Shown: positions 22,482 through 31,301 of the stretch, in pieces | Layout: every line of letters starts with the position of its first letter | Position numbering within the stretch: position 1 is the first letter of the stretch | NCBI GenBank assembly: GCA_030403585.1 | Contig: JAUEPE010000043.1 | Coordinates: forward strand, 1-54,418 | Direction of reading: 5' to 3' | Source: Frankia sp. RB7 | GTDB lineage: Bacteria; Pseudomonadota; Alphaproteobacteria; Rhizobiales; Xanthobacteraceae | DNA length: 54,418 nt | Made by a program: the position numbers and the translations under genes | Notes under the pieces: generated by a model | The model's input: the letters and a program-made list of their open reading frames with translations, nothing else | What the model was told of the DNA's origin: nothing | The model's database searches: none

Positions 22482-22871
22482 ATGTTCGCAGTCATCAAAA
22501 CCGGCGGCCGGCAGTACCGCGTCGTTCCGGATGATGTCCTGGAAGTAGGCAAGATCGAAGGCGAAGTCGGCACGATCGTGCAGCTGAGCGAAGTTCTGAT
22601 GGTCGGCGGCGACACGCCGGTGCTGGGTCTGCCGACGGTTGCCGGTGCGACCGTTGCGGTCGAAGTGCTCGACCACAAGCGCGGACCAAAGGTCATCGCG
22701 TTCAAGAAGCGCCGCCGCAAGAATTCGAAGCGCAAGCGTGGCTACCGCGACGAGATCACGGTTCTCCGCATCTCCGAGATCCTGACGGACGGCGCCAAGC
22801 CCACCAAGGGCCCGCGTCCGAAGCGGGAAAAGGTGGTGAAGGAAGCCGACAAGGAAGCCGACGCCGCCTAA
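22482..22871 (+). CDS. rplU: 50S ribosomal protein L21
   Basis: The 129-residue protein starts MFAVIKTGGRQYRVVPDDVL, the family's N-terminal signature. It carries the conserved basic core HKRGPKVIAFKKRRRKNSKR and RGYRDEITVLRI that contacts 23S rRNA. The last 25 residues (Lys/Glu/Ala-rich) extend beyond the roughly 103 residues of the E. coli protein, a common alphaproteobacterial feature. It is followed 98 bp later by rpmA, the invariant partner. Confidence 0.98.
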   Translation: MFAVIKTGGRQYRVVPDDVLEVGKIEGEVGTIVQLSEVLMVGGDTPVLGLPTVAGATVAVEVLDHKRGPKVIAFKKRRRKNSKRKRGYRDEITVLRISEILTDGAKPTKGPRPKREKVVKEADKEADAA

Positions 22872-22969
22872 GATCGATCACGCCAATTCACGAATTGATG
22901 CGTGACAGATTTTGAAATGATTCCGTCAAGGAATTGACCTAGACATACGCAGGATTTCGGAGACGAGCC

Positions 22970-23239
22970 ATGGCTCACAAAAAAGCAGGCGGTTCATCGC
23001 GCAACGGTCGCGATTCAAAGGGTAAGCGCCTTGGCGTCAAGGTGTTCGGCGGGGAGCGCGTGATTCCCGGCAACATCATTGCACGTCAGCGCGGCACCAC
23101 CTGGCATCCCGGCCTTAATGTCGGCATGGGCACCGACCACACTCTGTTCGCCAAGATCGAGGGTCATGTTGAATTCCAGGCCAAAGCCAACGGCCGCACC
23201 TTCGTAGCGGTACTCCCGCTTGCAGAGGCTGCTGAATAG
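22970..23239 (+). CDS. rpmA: 50S ribosomal protein L27
   Basis: The 89-residue protein begins MAHKKAGGSSRNGRDSKGKR and contains RLGVKVFGGERVIPGNIIAR and TTWHPGLNVGMGTDHTLFA, which identify L27. Its N-terminal tail reaches the peptidyl transferase centre. It is co-transcribed with rplU and followed by hairpins that likely end the operon. The ATG at 22970 follows GGAGACGAG. Confidence 0.98.
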   Translation: MAHKKAGGSSRNGRDSKGKRLGVKVFGGERVIPGNIIARQRGTTWHPGLNVGMGTDHTLFAKIEGHVEFQAKANGRTFVAVLPLAEAAE

Positions 23240-23316
23240 ACGGTGGATCATTCGGAGTCCGCCGGGTCCTTGACCGAACCGGCGGAGTCCCAGAGATCAT
23301 AGAGATCGAAGGCTCC

Positions 23317-23349
23317 AGGGGAGGCAGGGAAACCGGCCTCCCCTTTCGT
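23317..23349 (+). terminator. Probable intrinsic terminator of rplU-rpmA
   Basis: A 9-bp stem AGGGGAGGC / GCCTCCCCT (23317-23325 and 23336-23344) is followed by TTTCGTTTG. A second hairpin, TCCGCCGG / CCGGCGGA (23258-23265 and 23279-23286), lies just upstream. The T-run is broken, so efficiency is uncertain. Confidence 0.6.
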
Positions 23350-23393
23350 TTGTCGTGTTCACTTTTCACTTAGTGACTTTGACGGAGCCGGAC

Positions 23394-23987
23394 ATGTTGC
23401 AGGACTTTTCGAGCGTGACCTTGCGGGAGGCGAGACCTGATGTCGTCGCCACCGAGCGGCTGACCTTGCGGCGGCCGACGCTGGCCGACGTCAAGACCAT
23501 CGCCCTCCTCGCCAACGACCGTCGTGTCGCGGAAAACACCCGTCGCCTCCCCCATCCCTACTCGCAGGACGACGCCGTCGCGTTCGTCCGCGCCACTGCC
23601 GCGCTCGACAGCGAGACCGTGTTCCTGATCGAATACGACACCACGCCGGTCGGCATGGTCGGCATCGACCGCTCCACGCCCGGCAATGCCGAGCTCGGCT
23701 ATTGGCTCGGCGTCGAGCATTGGGGCCGGGGCTTTGCCACCGAGGCCGCGCGCGGCGCGATCGACTTCTTCTTCGAGGCGTTCGAGGACGACCATCTTTA
23801 TGCGGGTGCGCGCGTCACTAACCCGTCCTCGCGCAACGTGCTGGAGAAGTGCGGCTTCCAGTGGAGCGGCGTGCAACTGCACCGCTTCCTGGCACTGGGC
23901 TCGTCGACGCCGGTCGACTGCTTCCGTCTCTCGCGCGGGGTGTGGTCGTCGCTGAAGAGCTGGAGCAGCGCGCGAAGGATGAAGTAG
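23394..23987 (+). CDS. GNAT-family N-acetyltransferase (RimJ/RimL-like)
   Basis: The 197-residue protein opens with ERLTLRRPTLADVKTIALLA and has the acetyl-CoA-binding core NAELGYWLGVEHWGRGFATEAARGAIDF. The Q/RxxGxG/A loop is present as RGFATEA, and the C-terminal NPSSRNVLEKCGF is the RimJ/RimL-type signature. It should acetylate an N-terminal or small-molecule amine using acetyl-CoA; the substrate is unknown. ATG 23394 follows GGAGCC; the open frame upstream to 23355 lacks family sequence. It ends 3 bp before the end of the convergent transporter gene. A gap of about 50 bp follows the rpmA terminator. Confidence 0.87.
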   Translation: MLQDFSSVTLREARPDVVATERLTLRRPTLADVKTIALLANDRRVAENTRRLPHPYSQDDAVAFVRATAALDSETVFLIEYDTTPVGMVGIDRSTPGNAELGYWLGVEHWGRGFATEAARGAIDFFFEAFEDDHLYAGARVTNPSSRNVLEKCGFQWSGVQLHRFLALGSSTPVDCFRLSRGVWSSLKSWSSARRMK

Positions 23988-23990
23988 GCA

Positions 23991-24905
23991 CTATGCTGGC
24001 GGATTCACCTCTCCGCCAGCACGCCCCAAATCGCGCTCACGCAGGTAGATATAGAACCCGGCGCCGATGATGATCACGGCGCCGACAATCGTGGCCACCT
24101 GTGGCACGTCGCCGAACACCACGAAGCCGAAGATCACCGCCCAGACGATCATCGAATATTGGTACGGCACCACCACGCTCGCCGGCGCGAGTTTTAGCGA
24201 GCGGTTGACGCAGAACAGCGCCGTCACCGAAATGGCTCCCGCCAGCGCGAAAATCACGAGACTGCCCGGCGTCGGCGACACCCAATGATACGCCGACAGC
24301 ACTGCGCCCAGCGAAAACGTGCCAATGAATTGCGAGGACGCCATCACGATGTCGGGCGTCTTGCGCAGGCTGCGGGTGATCAGCATCAAGGTCGCGAAGG
24401 ACAGACTGCCGCCGAGCGCGATCAGTGCGGGCAGGCTCACCGTCTGCGCCGACGGCCGCAGCGCGATCAGCACGCCGCAGAAGCCGATCAGAATCGCGGT
24501 CCAGCGCCGCCAGCCGACCTTCTCGCCCAGAAAGATCGCCGACATCGCGGTGACGAAGATGGGACCGGCGAGATAATAGGTGATGACGTCGGCGAGCGGC
24601 AGATAGACGGTCGCGATGAAAAAGGCCGCCACCTCCAGTGTCGACAGCGTGACGCGAAGCAACTGGAGCCACGGTCGTTCGAAGTGAAAGAAGTCGTGAC
24701 GCTGCCGCCAGATCAGCGGCGACAACAGCAACAGCGCCGCGCAAGCGCGCAGGAACAGCAGCTGCCCCACCGAATACGTCCCGACCAGGAACTTGCCCAT
24801 GGCGTCGCCGAACGAGAACATGAAGATCGACAGCACCATCAGCGCGATGCCGGCGAGGCGCGCGGAGCGGTCGTCATAGGCGGAGAGATTCTTGAAGAGG
24901 GGCAT
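23991..24905 (-). CDS. EamA/DMT-family transporter
   Basis: The 304-residue membrane protein has ten predicted helices in two EamA repeats. Characteristic stretches are FSFGDAMGKFLVG in helix 1, ADVITYYLAGPIFVTAMSAI and FLGEKVGWRRW in the first repeat, and YQYSMIVWAVIFGFVVFGD in the second. The type resembles DMT exporters of the RhaT/RarD/S-adenosylmethionine-like group, but the substrate cannot be read from sequence. The ATG at 24903-24905 gives a normal family length. It is divergent from the MaoC-like gene and ends 3 bp from the acetyltransferase gene. Confidence 0.86.
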   Translation of the reverse strand: MPLFKNLSAYDDRSARLAGIALMVLSIFMFSFGDAMGKFLVGTYSVGQLLFLRACAALLLLSPLIWRQRHDFFHFERPWLQLLRVTLSTLEVAAFFIATVYLPLADVITYYLAGPIFVTAMSAIFLGEKVGWRRWTAILIGFCGVLIALRPSAQTVSLPALIALGGSLSFATLMLITRSLRKTPDIVMASSQFIGTFSLGAVLSAYHWVSPTPGSLVIFALAGAISVTALFCVNRSLKLAPASVVVPYQYSMIVWAVIFGFVVFGDVPQVATIVGAVIIIGAGFYIYLRERDLGRAGGEVNPPA

Positions 24906-25025
24906 TGGCGCCGTTTTAATCGCGTCGGCGCGCGGGACAAGCCCATGCAGGACGAATTGAACGCATTGTCGCACTCTTCGCGCCGCGGTAGCGATGGATG
25001 CCTCACTGACAAAAAGAGCACAGCC

Positions 25026-25508
25026 ATGACCGACTTCGACCCGGCCCAGCACCGCATGATCACCGCGCAACGCTGGTTTGAGGATTTCGTGGTCGGCGAG
25101 CGCTTTGTGCTGCCGAGCCGCACGCAGACCACGGCAGTATTCGCGGCGTTCCAGACCGCGAGCGGCGACACCCATCCGGTGCATTACGATGTGGAATATT
25201 GCCGCAGCCGCGGCATGCCGCATCTGCTCGCGCACGGCTTTCAGACCCTGATCCACACCGCCCCCGGTGCGGGCCTGTTTCCATTCATGGTCGAGGAGTC
25301 CCTGGTCGGCTTCCTCGAGCAATCGAGCCGGTTCCTCAAGCCCGTCTTCGCCGACGACACGATCTATCCGGCGCTTGAGGTCACCGAGCTCGTGCCGGGA
25401 CGCACGACCGGCGCGGTCACGCTCAAAAGCACCGTGTTCAACCAGCGCAAGGAGCTGGTGCTTGAAGGCATGCAGAAATTCCTGATCCGGCGCCGCCCGG
25501 CTGGTTAA
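25026..25508 (+). CDS. MaoC-like (hot-dog fold) dehydratase/hydratase
   Basis: The 160-residue protein is a single hot-dog domain. The hydratase motif reads SGDTHPVHYDVEYCRSRGM, with Asp and His as the expected catalytic pair, and is followed by LLAHGFQTL, the typical MaoC continuation. Enzymes of this kind hydrate enoyl-CoA or act on related thioesters. FLKPVFADDTIYPALEVTEL near the C-terminus is also typical. ATG 25026 is the family start. It lies 85 bp upstream of obgE on the same strand, but there is no functional link in view. The substrate is unknown. Confidence 0.85.
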   Translation: MTDFDPAQHRMITAQRWFEDFVVGERFVLPSRTQTTAVFAAFQTASGDTHPVHYDVEYCRSRGMPHLLAHGFQTLIHTAPGAGLFPFMVEESLVGFLEQSSRFLKPVFADDTIYPALEVTELVPGRTTGAVTLKSTVFNQRKELVLEGMQKFLIRRRPAG

Positions 25509-25593
25509 GCAAGGGGCGAAAATCGCGGAAATTCGGCCGATTCAGGGGTAAGTCCGGGTTGCCGCGGGAGACCGGCTGGCCTACCTATGGCCC

Positions 25594-26634
25594 ATGAAAT
25601 TCCTCGACGAAGCAAAGGTCTATATCCGCTCCGGTGACGGCGGAAACGGCTGCGTGGCGTTCCGCCGCGAAAAATTCATTGAGTTCGGCGGCCCCTCCGG
25701 CGGCAATGGCGGCCGCGGTGGCAGCGTCATCCTCGAAGTCGCCGACGGCCTCAACACGCTGATCGATTACCGCTACCAGCAGCATTTCAAGGCCCAGAAG
25801 GGCGAGAATGGCGCAGGCTCGGACCGCCACGGCGCCAACGGCAAGGCGATCGTGCTCAAGGTTCCGATGGGCACGCAGATCTTCGACGAAGATCGCGAGA
25901 CGCTGATCCACGACTTCACCAATGTCGGCGAAAAGTTCGTGCTGGCCGAAGGCGGCAATGGCGGCTTCGGCAACGCGCATTTCAAATCCTCGACCAACCG
26001 CGCGCCGCGCAACGCCAATCCGGGCCAGCCCGGCGAGGAGCGCTGGATCTGGCTGCGGCTGAAGCTGATCGCCGATGCCGGTCTCGTCGGCATGCCCAAT
26101 GCCGGCAAGTCGACCTTCCTCTCCAAGGTCAGCGCGGCCAAGCCGAAGATCGCCGACTATCCCTTCACCACGCTGCATCCGCAGCTCGGTGTCGTGAACG
26201 CCGACGGCCGCGAATTCGTGCTCGCCGACATTCCCGGCCTGATCGAAGGCGCGCATGAAGGCACGGGTCTGGGCGACCGCTTCCTCGGCCATGTCGAGCG
26301 CTGCCGCGTGCTGCTGCATCTGATCGACGCCACCTGCGAGCACGCCGGCAAGGCCTACAAGACGGTGCGCACGGAGCTCAATGCCTATGGCGGGTTGCTC
26401 ACCGACAAAATCGAGATCGTCGCGCTCAACAAGATCGACGCGGTCGAGCCGGACGAGCTGAAGAAGCAGAAGGAGCGGCTGAAGCGCGCCGCCAAGAAGA
26501 CGCCGCTGCTGCTCTCGGGCATCACCGGCGAGGGCGTCAAGGAAGCGCTCCGCGCGCTCGTGGACGTGATCGGCGAGGCCCCGGTCTCGGCCAAGGCGAA
26601 GAGCGCGGCCGAAGCGGAGCCGTGGTCGGCCTGA
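25594..26634 (+). CDS. obgE: GTPase Obg/CgtA
   Basis: The 346-residue protein has the glycine-rich Obg N-terminal domain (MKFLDEAKVYIRSGDGGNG; FGGPSGGNGGRGG). A GTPase domain follows: G1 GMPNAGKST, G2 DYPFTTLHPQLG, G3 LADIPGLIEGAHEG, G4 NKID, G5 LSGITGEGV. The short C-terminal acidic extension is normal. ObgE assists 50S subunit maturation and links growth to (p)ppGpp. It opens the conserved gene series continued by proB, proA, nadD and rsfS; here three extra genes lie between it and proB. Its length is normal. Confidence 0.98.
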   Translation: MKFLDEAKVYIRSGDGGNGCVAFRREKFIEFGGPSGGNGGRGGSVILEVADGLNTLIDYRYQQHFKAQKGENGAGSDRHGANGKAIVLKVPMGTQIFDEDRETLIHDFTNVGEKFVLAEGGNGGFGNAHFKSSTNRAPRNANPGQPGEERWIWLRLKLIADAGLVGMPNAGKSTFLSKVSAAKPKIADYPFTTLHPQLGVVNADGREFVLADIPGLIEGAHEGTGLGDRFLGHVERCRVLLHLIDATCEHAGKAYKTVRTELNAYGGLLTDKIEIVALNKIDAVEPDELKKQKERLKRAAKKTPLLLSGITGEGVKEALRALVDVIGEAPVSAKAKSAAEAEPWSA

Positions 26635-26704
26635 TACCGCCCTGCTTGTCTTGGCTGGGGCAATAGCGCAGCATTAAACAATCAAGAAACGACGGGGGCG
26701 GAGC

Positions 26705-28339
26705 ATGGCGCGCGCGAAGAACGTTCTCTGGATCATGTGCGACCAGCTTCGCTATGATTATCTCGGCTGCACCGGCCATCCCACGCTGAAGACGCCGAAC
26801 ATCGACGCGATGGCCAAGCGTGGCGTGCTGTTCTCGAAGGCCTATGTGCAATCGCCGATCTGCGGCCCGTCGCGAATGTCGTTCTACACCGGGCGCTACA
26901 TGCGCTCGCACGGCTCGCACTGGAACGGCTGGCCGCTGCGGGTCGGCGAGCCAACGCTCGGCGATCACCTCAAGAAAATCGGCGTGCGCAACGTGCTGGT
27001 CGGCAAGACCCACATGGCGCCCGACCTCGAAGGCATGAAGGCGCTCGGCATCCCGCCGGAATCGATGATCGGCGTGCACGTCGCCGAGTGCGGCTTCGAG
27101 CCCTATGAGCGCGACGACGGATTGCATCCGACGGGGCGGCCACGCCCGAAATACGACGAATATCTGCGCAGCCAAGGTTTTGAAGCCACGAACCCGTGGG
27201 AGCATTGGGCCAATTCAGGCGCAGCGGAAGACGGCTCGTTGCAGAACGGCTGGCTGCTGGTGCATGCCGACAAGGCCGCGCGCGTGCCGGACGAACACTC
27301 CGAGACGCCCTACATGACGCGCCGCGCGATGGACTTCATCGGCGAAGCCGAGACCGATGGCCGGCCGTGGTGCCTGCATCTATCCTACATCAAGCCGCAC
27401 TGGCCCTACATCGCGCCGGAGCCTTACGCCAGCATGTACTCGACATCAGACATGATCCCGGTGATCCGCTCCGCGCGCGAGCGACAAAATCCGCATCCGG
27501 TGTTCGGCGCCTATATGGACATGCGCTACTCCCGCAACATGGCGCGCGACGATGCCCGCGAGAAGGTGATCCCGACCTATATGGGCCTGATCACCCAGAT
27601 CGACGACCAGATGGGCGTGCTGATGAAATTCCTGGAGGAGCGCGGCCTTCTGGACACCACCATGATCGTGTTCACCTCCGATCACGGCGACTATCTCGGC
27701 GATCACTGGATGGGCGAGAAGGATCTGTTCCACGAGCAGTCGGCGAAGATTCCGCTGATCGTCATCGACCCGTCGAAGGAGGCCGACGCAACACGCGGTA
27801 CCCGCAGCGACGCGCTGGTGGAAGGCATCGACCTCGCACCGACTTTCGTCGATTATTTCGGCGGCAAGGTGCCCGGCCACATCCTCGAGGGACGCTCGCT
27901 GCTGCCGCTGCTGCGTGGGCCAACGCCGCCGGATTGGCGCAGGGTGGCGTTCTCCGAATACGACTACGCCATGCAGGATGTGCGGCTGAAGCTGAACCAG
28001 CCGATCGAGCGCTGCCGTCTGTTCATGGTGTTCGACGGCCGCTGGAAATACATCCACGCCTCCGGCTTCCGCCCGATGCTGTACGATCTCGAAACCGATC
28101 CGGAAGAATTTTTGGATCGTGGCGACGACCCCGAATGCGCCGGCATCATTGCGCGGTTGCAGGCCGAGCTGTTCGACTGGGCGCTGCATCCCAATGACCA
28201 CATCACCACGCCGCGCGAGAAAATCGCGAACTATGCCGACAACCAGCTCCAGGTGAAGGGCGGGATTTTGATTGGCGTGTGGGATGAAGCCGAACTCGCC
28301 GCGATCAAGGACGGAATCGCACAGCGCGGAAAACTCTAA
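26705..28339 (+). CDS. Formylglycine-dependent sulfatase-family hydrolase
   Basis: The 544-residue enzyme has the sulfatase fingerprint CGPSR at residues 53-57, with Cys53 expected to become formylglycine. The metal-binding Asp13 lies in MCDQLRYDYLG, and the second metal cluster is FTSDHGDYLGDHWMGEKD. The full layout (LKTPNIDAMAKRGVLFSKAY near the start, LYDLETDPEEF near the end) fits the arylsulfatase/phosphonate monoester hydrolase branch, so the ester cleaved could be sulfate or phosphonate/phosphodiester. No signal peptide is seen, so it is probably cytoplasmic. ATG 26705 follows GGGGGCGGAG. It lies between obgE and proB, and two hairpin repeats follow its stop codon. Confidence 0.87.
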   Translation: MARAKNVLWIMCDQLRYDYLGCTGHPTLKTPNIDAMAKRGVLFSKAYVQSPICGPSRMSFYTGRYMRSHGSHWNGWPLRVGEPTLGDHLKKIGVRNVLVGKTHMAPDLEGMKALGIPPESMIGVHVAECGFEPYERDDGLHPTGRPRPKYDEYLRSQGFEATNPWEHWANSGAAEDGSLQNGWLLVHADKAARVPDEHSETPYMTRRAMDFIGEAETDGRPWCLHLSYIKPHWPYIAPEPYASMYSTSDMIPVIRSARERQNPHPVFGAYMDMRYSRNMARDDAREKVIPTYMGLITQIDDQMGVLMKFLEERGLLDTTMIVFTSDHGDYLGDHWMGEKDLFHEQSAKIPLIVIDPSKEADATRGTRSDALVEGIDLAPTFVDYFGGKVPGHILEGRSLLPLLRGPTPPDWRRVAFSEYDYAMQDVRLKLNQPIERCRLFMVFDGRWKYIHASGFRPMLYDLETDPEEFLDRGDDPECAGIIARLQAELFDWALHPNDHITTPREKIANYADNQLQVKGGILIGVWDEAELAAIKDGIAQRGKL

Positions 28340-28340
28340 G

Positions 28341-28383
28341 ACCCTCATGGTGAGGAGGCGCGGAAGCGCCGTCTCGAACCATG
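28341..28383 (-). repeat. Hairpin intergenic repeat, copy A3
   Basis: ACCCTCATGGTGAGGAG on the left and CGTCTCGAACCATG on the right flank the inner stem GGCGCGGAAGCGCC. Same family as A1-A6, in the reverse orientation. It starts 1 base after the sulfatase stop codon and may serve as its transcript end. Confidence 0.85.
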
Positions 28384-28409
28384 CAGGCCCGGCTGCAACA
28401 GCTCGGCCT

Positions 28410-28454
28410 TCATCCTTCGAGACGCGCGCAAGAGCGCGCTCCTCAGGATGAGGG
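28410..28454 (+). repeat. Hairpin intergenic repeat, copy A4
   Basis: TCATCCTTCGAGACG on the left and CTCCTCAGGATGAGGG on the right flank the inner stem GCGCGCAAGAGCGCGC. Forward orientation, so it forms an inverted doublet with A3 between two convergent genes. Confidence 0.88.
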
Positions 28455-28471
28455 ATAGAGCACGCGGCTAG

Positions 28472-28975
28472 CTAGCGATCAACGACACGCCCTTCAGATT
28501 CCGGCTTACCTCGTACCAGAAAGAGTCGATACCACTCGATATCCTTTCGCTCGGCGATTTCGGCGTCCGAGAGTTTCGCCGTCTCGCCGAGACTCGACTG
28601 ATCGATTCCAAGATTTTGCCCGGCCACGTAGATTGCGTAATCGCCCTGCTCGACATCCGCAGAAATTGGGGGATTGTTGTCGATCACCGACATGACGTGG
28701 ACCCGCCCGCTTCCGGAATGGAAATGCACGCAGGTGATCCGCTGCCACTCATCCGGTGATGGCGGCTGATCGCTCGACACCAACTCAACCCAATGGTCGT
28801 TGAGATCAGCTGCGGTGCCAATCATCCGAAACGCTGGCACGCCGGCAAAACCTCGCTTTGATTTCGCGTCGTCCCAATTTTCATTATCGCCGAGCGGCCT
28901 GAACGGATCGTCGCACACGACAATCTGATAGTGACTGGCAAATACCCGCGCGGCACCGAGTAACTGTTGGGTCAT
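28472..28975 (-). CDS. Protein of unknown function, faintly ComJ-like
   Basis: The 167-residue protein is acidic and soluble, with no signal peptide. Its pattern YQIVVCDDPFRPLGDNENWDD followed by a beta-rich centre and EQGDYAIYVAGQNLGID loosely resembles ComJ-type proteins (a strand, a short Pro/Asn/Trp motif, then a beta-sandwich), but the match is weak and by eye only. No catalytic residues are proposed. It starts at ATG 28975, 25 bp after the Bug-type gene on the same strand, so the two may be co-transcribed. The codon use looks slightly less GC-rich than the neighbours. Confidence 0.6.
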   Translation of the reverse strand: MTQQLLGAARVFASHYQIVVCDDPFRPLGDNENWDDAKSKRGFAGVPAFRMIGTAADLNDHWVELVSSDQPPSPDEWQRITCVHFHSGSGRVHVMSVIDNNPPISADVEQGDYAIYVAGQNLGIDQSSLGETAKLSDAEIAERKDIEWYRLFLVRGKPESEGRVVDR

Positions 28976-29000
28976 TGTCCGACCTTGATCAAAATCAGGT

Positions 29001-29966
29001 TCAATTCTCAATCTTGTACCCCGTCGCCTTGACGATCGGCTGCCAGAACGCCGTGTTCGCGGCGAGCTCCCTGGTCAGACCTTCGGCACTGCTGCCGACC
29101 GGGATCAATCCGATCGCCGTCAGCTTCTCCTTCACCTCGGGCTTGGCCAGCGCTGCGCTTGCGGCCGCGCCGAGCTTGCTCGCAAACTCCGGCGGGCTGC
29201 CGGCGGGGAGCCACATGCCGTACCAGGCATCGGCAACGAGATCGATGCCGCTCTCCTTCAGCGTCGGGACATCTGGCGCGAACGGCGACCGCTCCGCGCT
29301 CGAGACTGCAATGATGGTCACGCCCTTGGCGCGATGCTGCGGCAGCGCATCCGCCAGCGTGGTGATCCCGAACGAAATGTGGCCGCCGATGATGTCGTTG
29401 AGGATCGGCGCGCTGCCACGATAGGGCACGCGCGTCAGCGGAATGCCGAGATCCTTCTCGAGCTTGGAGCCCATGAAATGCGGAATGGTACCGTTGCTCG
29501 GCACCCCAAACGACGTCTTGTCGGGATGCGCCTTCAGCCACGCGGCGAATCCCTTGAAGTCGGAGGCATCGATCCCCGGACCGATCACGACGGCGAACTC
29601 GAACCGCGCAAGCAGGGACACCGGCATGAAATCCTTCGCCGTATCGAAGCTCGGCGTCGTCTCCACCATCGGCAGCAGATACATGGTCGGCCCCGTCGTC
29701 ACCAGCACCATGCTGCCGTCGGGGCTGCCACCCTTCACCGATTTGATGCCGATCAGGCCGTCACCACCGGTGCGGTTCTCGACCACGATGGTCCGTTGCA
29801 GCGCCGGCGCCATCTCCTGCGCGATCAGCCGGCACAGCGTGTCGCCGCCTGCCCCCGCCGAGAACGGGAAGATGATTTTGCTCAGCCCGGCCTGCGCTCG
29901 GGCCTCACCGACCTGCGACAGCAGCGGCAGCCCGAGACATCCGGCCATGAATTTGCGGCGATCCAT
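29001..29966 (-). CDS. Bug-type (tripartite tricarboxylate) periplasmic substrate-binding protein
   Basis: The 321-residue protein has a signal peptide (MDRRKFMAGCLGLPLLSQVG, cleavage near ARA-QAG) and the Bug family layout: IIFPFSAGAGGDTLCRLIAQ, the ligand-loop region VVENRTGGDGLIGIKSV, and FGVPSNGTIPHFMG. Bug proteins bind small carboxylates or aromatic acids for TTT-type transporters. No membrane component (TctA/TctB) is adjacent, so it is an orphan binding protein, as is common in this family. ATG 29966 follows AAGGGGAA; the frame is open to 29987. The ligand is unknown. Confidence 0.88.
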   Translation of the reverse strand: MDRRKFMAGCLGLPLLSQVGEARAQAGLSKIIFPFSAGAGGDTLCRLIAQEMAPALQRTIVVENRTGGDGLIGIKSVKGGSPDGSMVLVTTGPTMYLLPMVETTPSFDTAKDFMPVSLLARFEFAVVIGPGIDASDFKGFAAWLKAHPDKTSFGVPSNGTIPHFMGSKLEKDLGIPLTRVPYRGSAPILNDIIGGHISFGITTLADALPQHRAKGVTIIAVSSAERSPFAPDVPTLKESGIDLVADAWYGMWLPAGSPPEFASKLGAAASAALAKPEVKEKLTAIGLIPVGSSAEGLTRELAANTAFWQPIVKATGYKIEN

Positions 29967-30167
29967 TCGTTTCCCCTTCCAGCCCATTATGGTTGGCGCC
30001 CATTAGAGCGGGCCATGCGCGCGACACAAGAGCGACATTGGTACCGTTTACCGGACCGGCCGCCTTGCGCCGGCCATCGTCCTGCTGCAAAAGCAGCCTC
30101 ATCGGCGCCGCCTTTCGCTCCGCCGTTTCCAGAGCAATTCCGTCCCGTAGCGCCAACACATACGCAC

Positions 30168-31289
30168 ATGGCCAGCCCCGAACTCAGTCAATTCCGCCGC
30201 ATCGTCGTCAAGGTCGGCTCCGCACTGCTGGTCGATTCCGACAAAGGCGAGGTGCGCGCGTCCTGGCTCGCCGCGCTCGCCGACGACATGGCCAAGCTGC
30301 ACCGGGAAGGCCGCGACGTCCTCGTCGTCTCCTCGGGCTCGATCGCGCTCGGCCGCAGCCGGCTCAAGCTGCCGCGCGGGCCGCTGAAGCTGGAGGAGAG
30401 CCAGGCCGCCGCCGCCGTCGGCCAGATCGAACTGGCGCGGATCTGGTCGGAGGTGCTGAGGGCGCACGGCATCGGCGCCGGGCAGATTTTGGTGACGCTC
30501 CAGGACACCGAGGAGCGCCGCCGCTATCTCAACGCGCGCTCCACCATCGGCAAGCTTCTGGAATGGCGCGCGATCCCCGTGATCAACGAGAACGACACGG
30601 TCGCGACCAACGAGATCCGCTACGGCGACAATGATCGCCTCGCCGCGCGGGTGGCCACGATGGCGAGCGCCGATTTACTGGTACTGCTCTCCGACATCGA
30701 CGGGCTCTACGACGCGCCGCCGAAGAACAATCCCAACGCCAAGCTGATCCCGGTGGTCGAGAGCATCTCCTCGGAGATCGAGGCGGTGGCCGGAGACGCC
30801 GAGTCCGAATTGTCGCGCGGCGGCATGCGCACCAAGGTCGAGGCGGCCAAGATCGCGACCACCGGCGGCACCCATATGCTGATTGCGTCCGGCAAGATCG
30901 AGCATCCGCTGCGGGCGATCGCCAATGGCGGTCGCTGCACGTGGTTCCTGACGCCTGCCAATCCCATCACCTCGCGCAAGCGCTGGATCGCGGGCACGCT
31001 TGAGCCGAAGGGCACGCTGACGATTGACGCCGGCGCGGTGACGGCGCTGCGCGCCGGCGCCAGCCTGCTGCCGGCCGGCGTGATCAAGGTCGAGGGCCAG
31101 TTCGCCCGCGGCGACGCCGTCATCGTCCGCGGCCCCGACACCAGCGAGATCGGCCGCGGCCTGATCGCCTATGACGCCGAGGTCGCCGAGCGGATCAAGG
31201 GCCGCTCCTCCCCGGACGTGATGACCATCCTCGGCATCAGCGGGCGGTCAGAGATGATCCACCGCGACGATCTGGTGGTTGGGGGATAA
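30168..31289 (+). CDS. proB: Glutamate 5-kinase
   Basis: The 373-residue enzyme phosphorylates glutamate in the first step of proline synthesis. The amino-acid kinase domain starts RRIVVKVGSALLV and has VVSSGSIALGR, INENDTVATNEIRYGDNDRLAA and LLSDIDGLYD. The C-terminal PUA domain begins near KGTLTIDAGAVTALRAGASL. Length and order match the family. ATG 30168 lacks an obvious strong ribosome binding site but aligns with the family N-terminus; the long open frame upstream is not coding. proA follows after an inserted toxin-antitoxin module on the other strand. Confidence 0.97.
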   Translation: MASPELSQFRRIVVKVGSALLVDSDKGEVRASWLAALADDMAKLHREGRDVLVVSSGSIALGRSRLKLPRGPLKLEESQAAAAVGQIELARIWSEVLRAHGIGAGQILVTLQDTEERRRYLNARSTIGKLLEWRAIPVINENDTVATNEIRYGDNDRLAARVATMASADLLVLLSDIDGLYDAPPKNNPNAKLIPVVESISSEIEAVAGDAESELSRGGMRTKVEAAKIATTGGTHMLIASGKIEHPLRAIANGGRCTWFLTPANPITSRKRWIAGTLEPKGTLTIDAGAVTALRAGASLLPAGVIKVEGQFARGDAVIVRGPDTSEIGRGLIAYDAEVAERIKGRSSPDVMTILGISGRSEMIHRDDLVVGG

Positions 31290-31301
31290 AGCCGACGGTC
31301 G

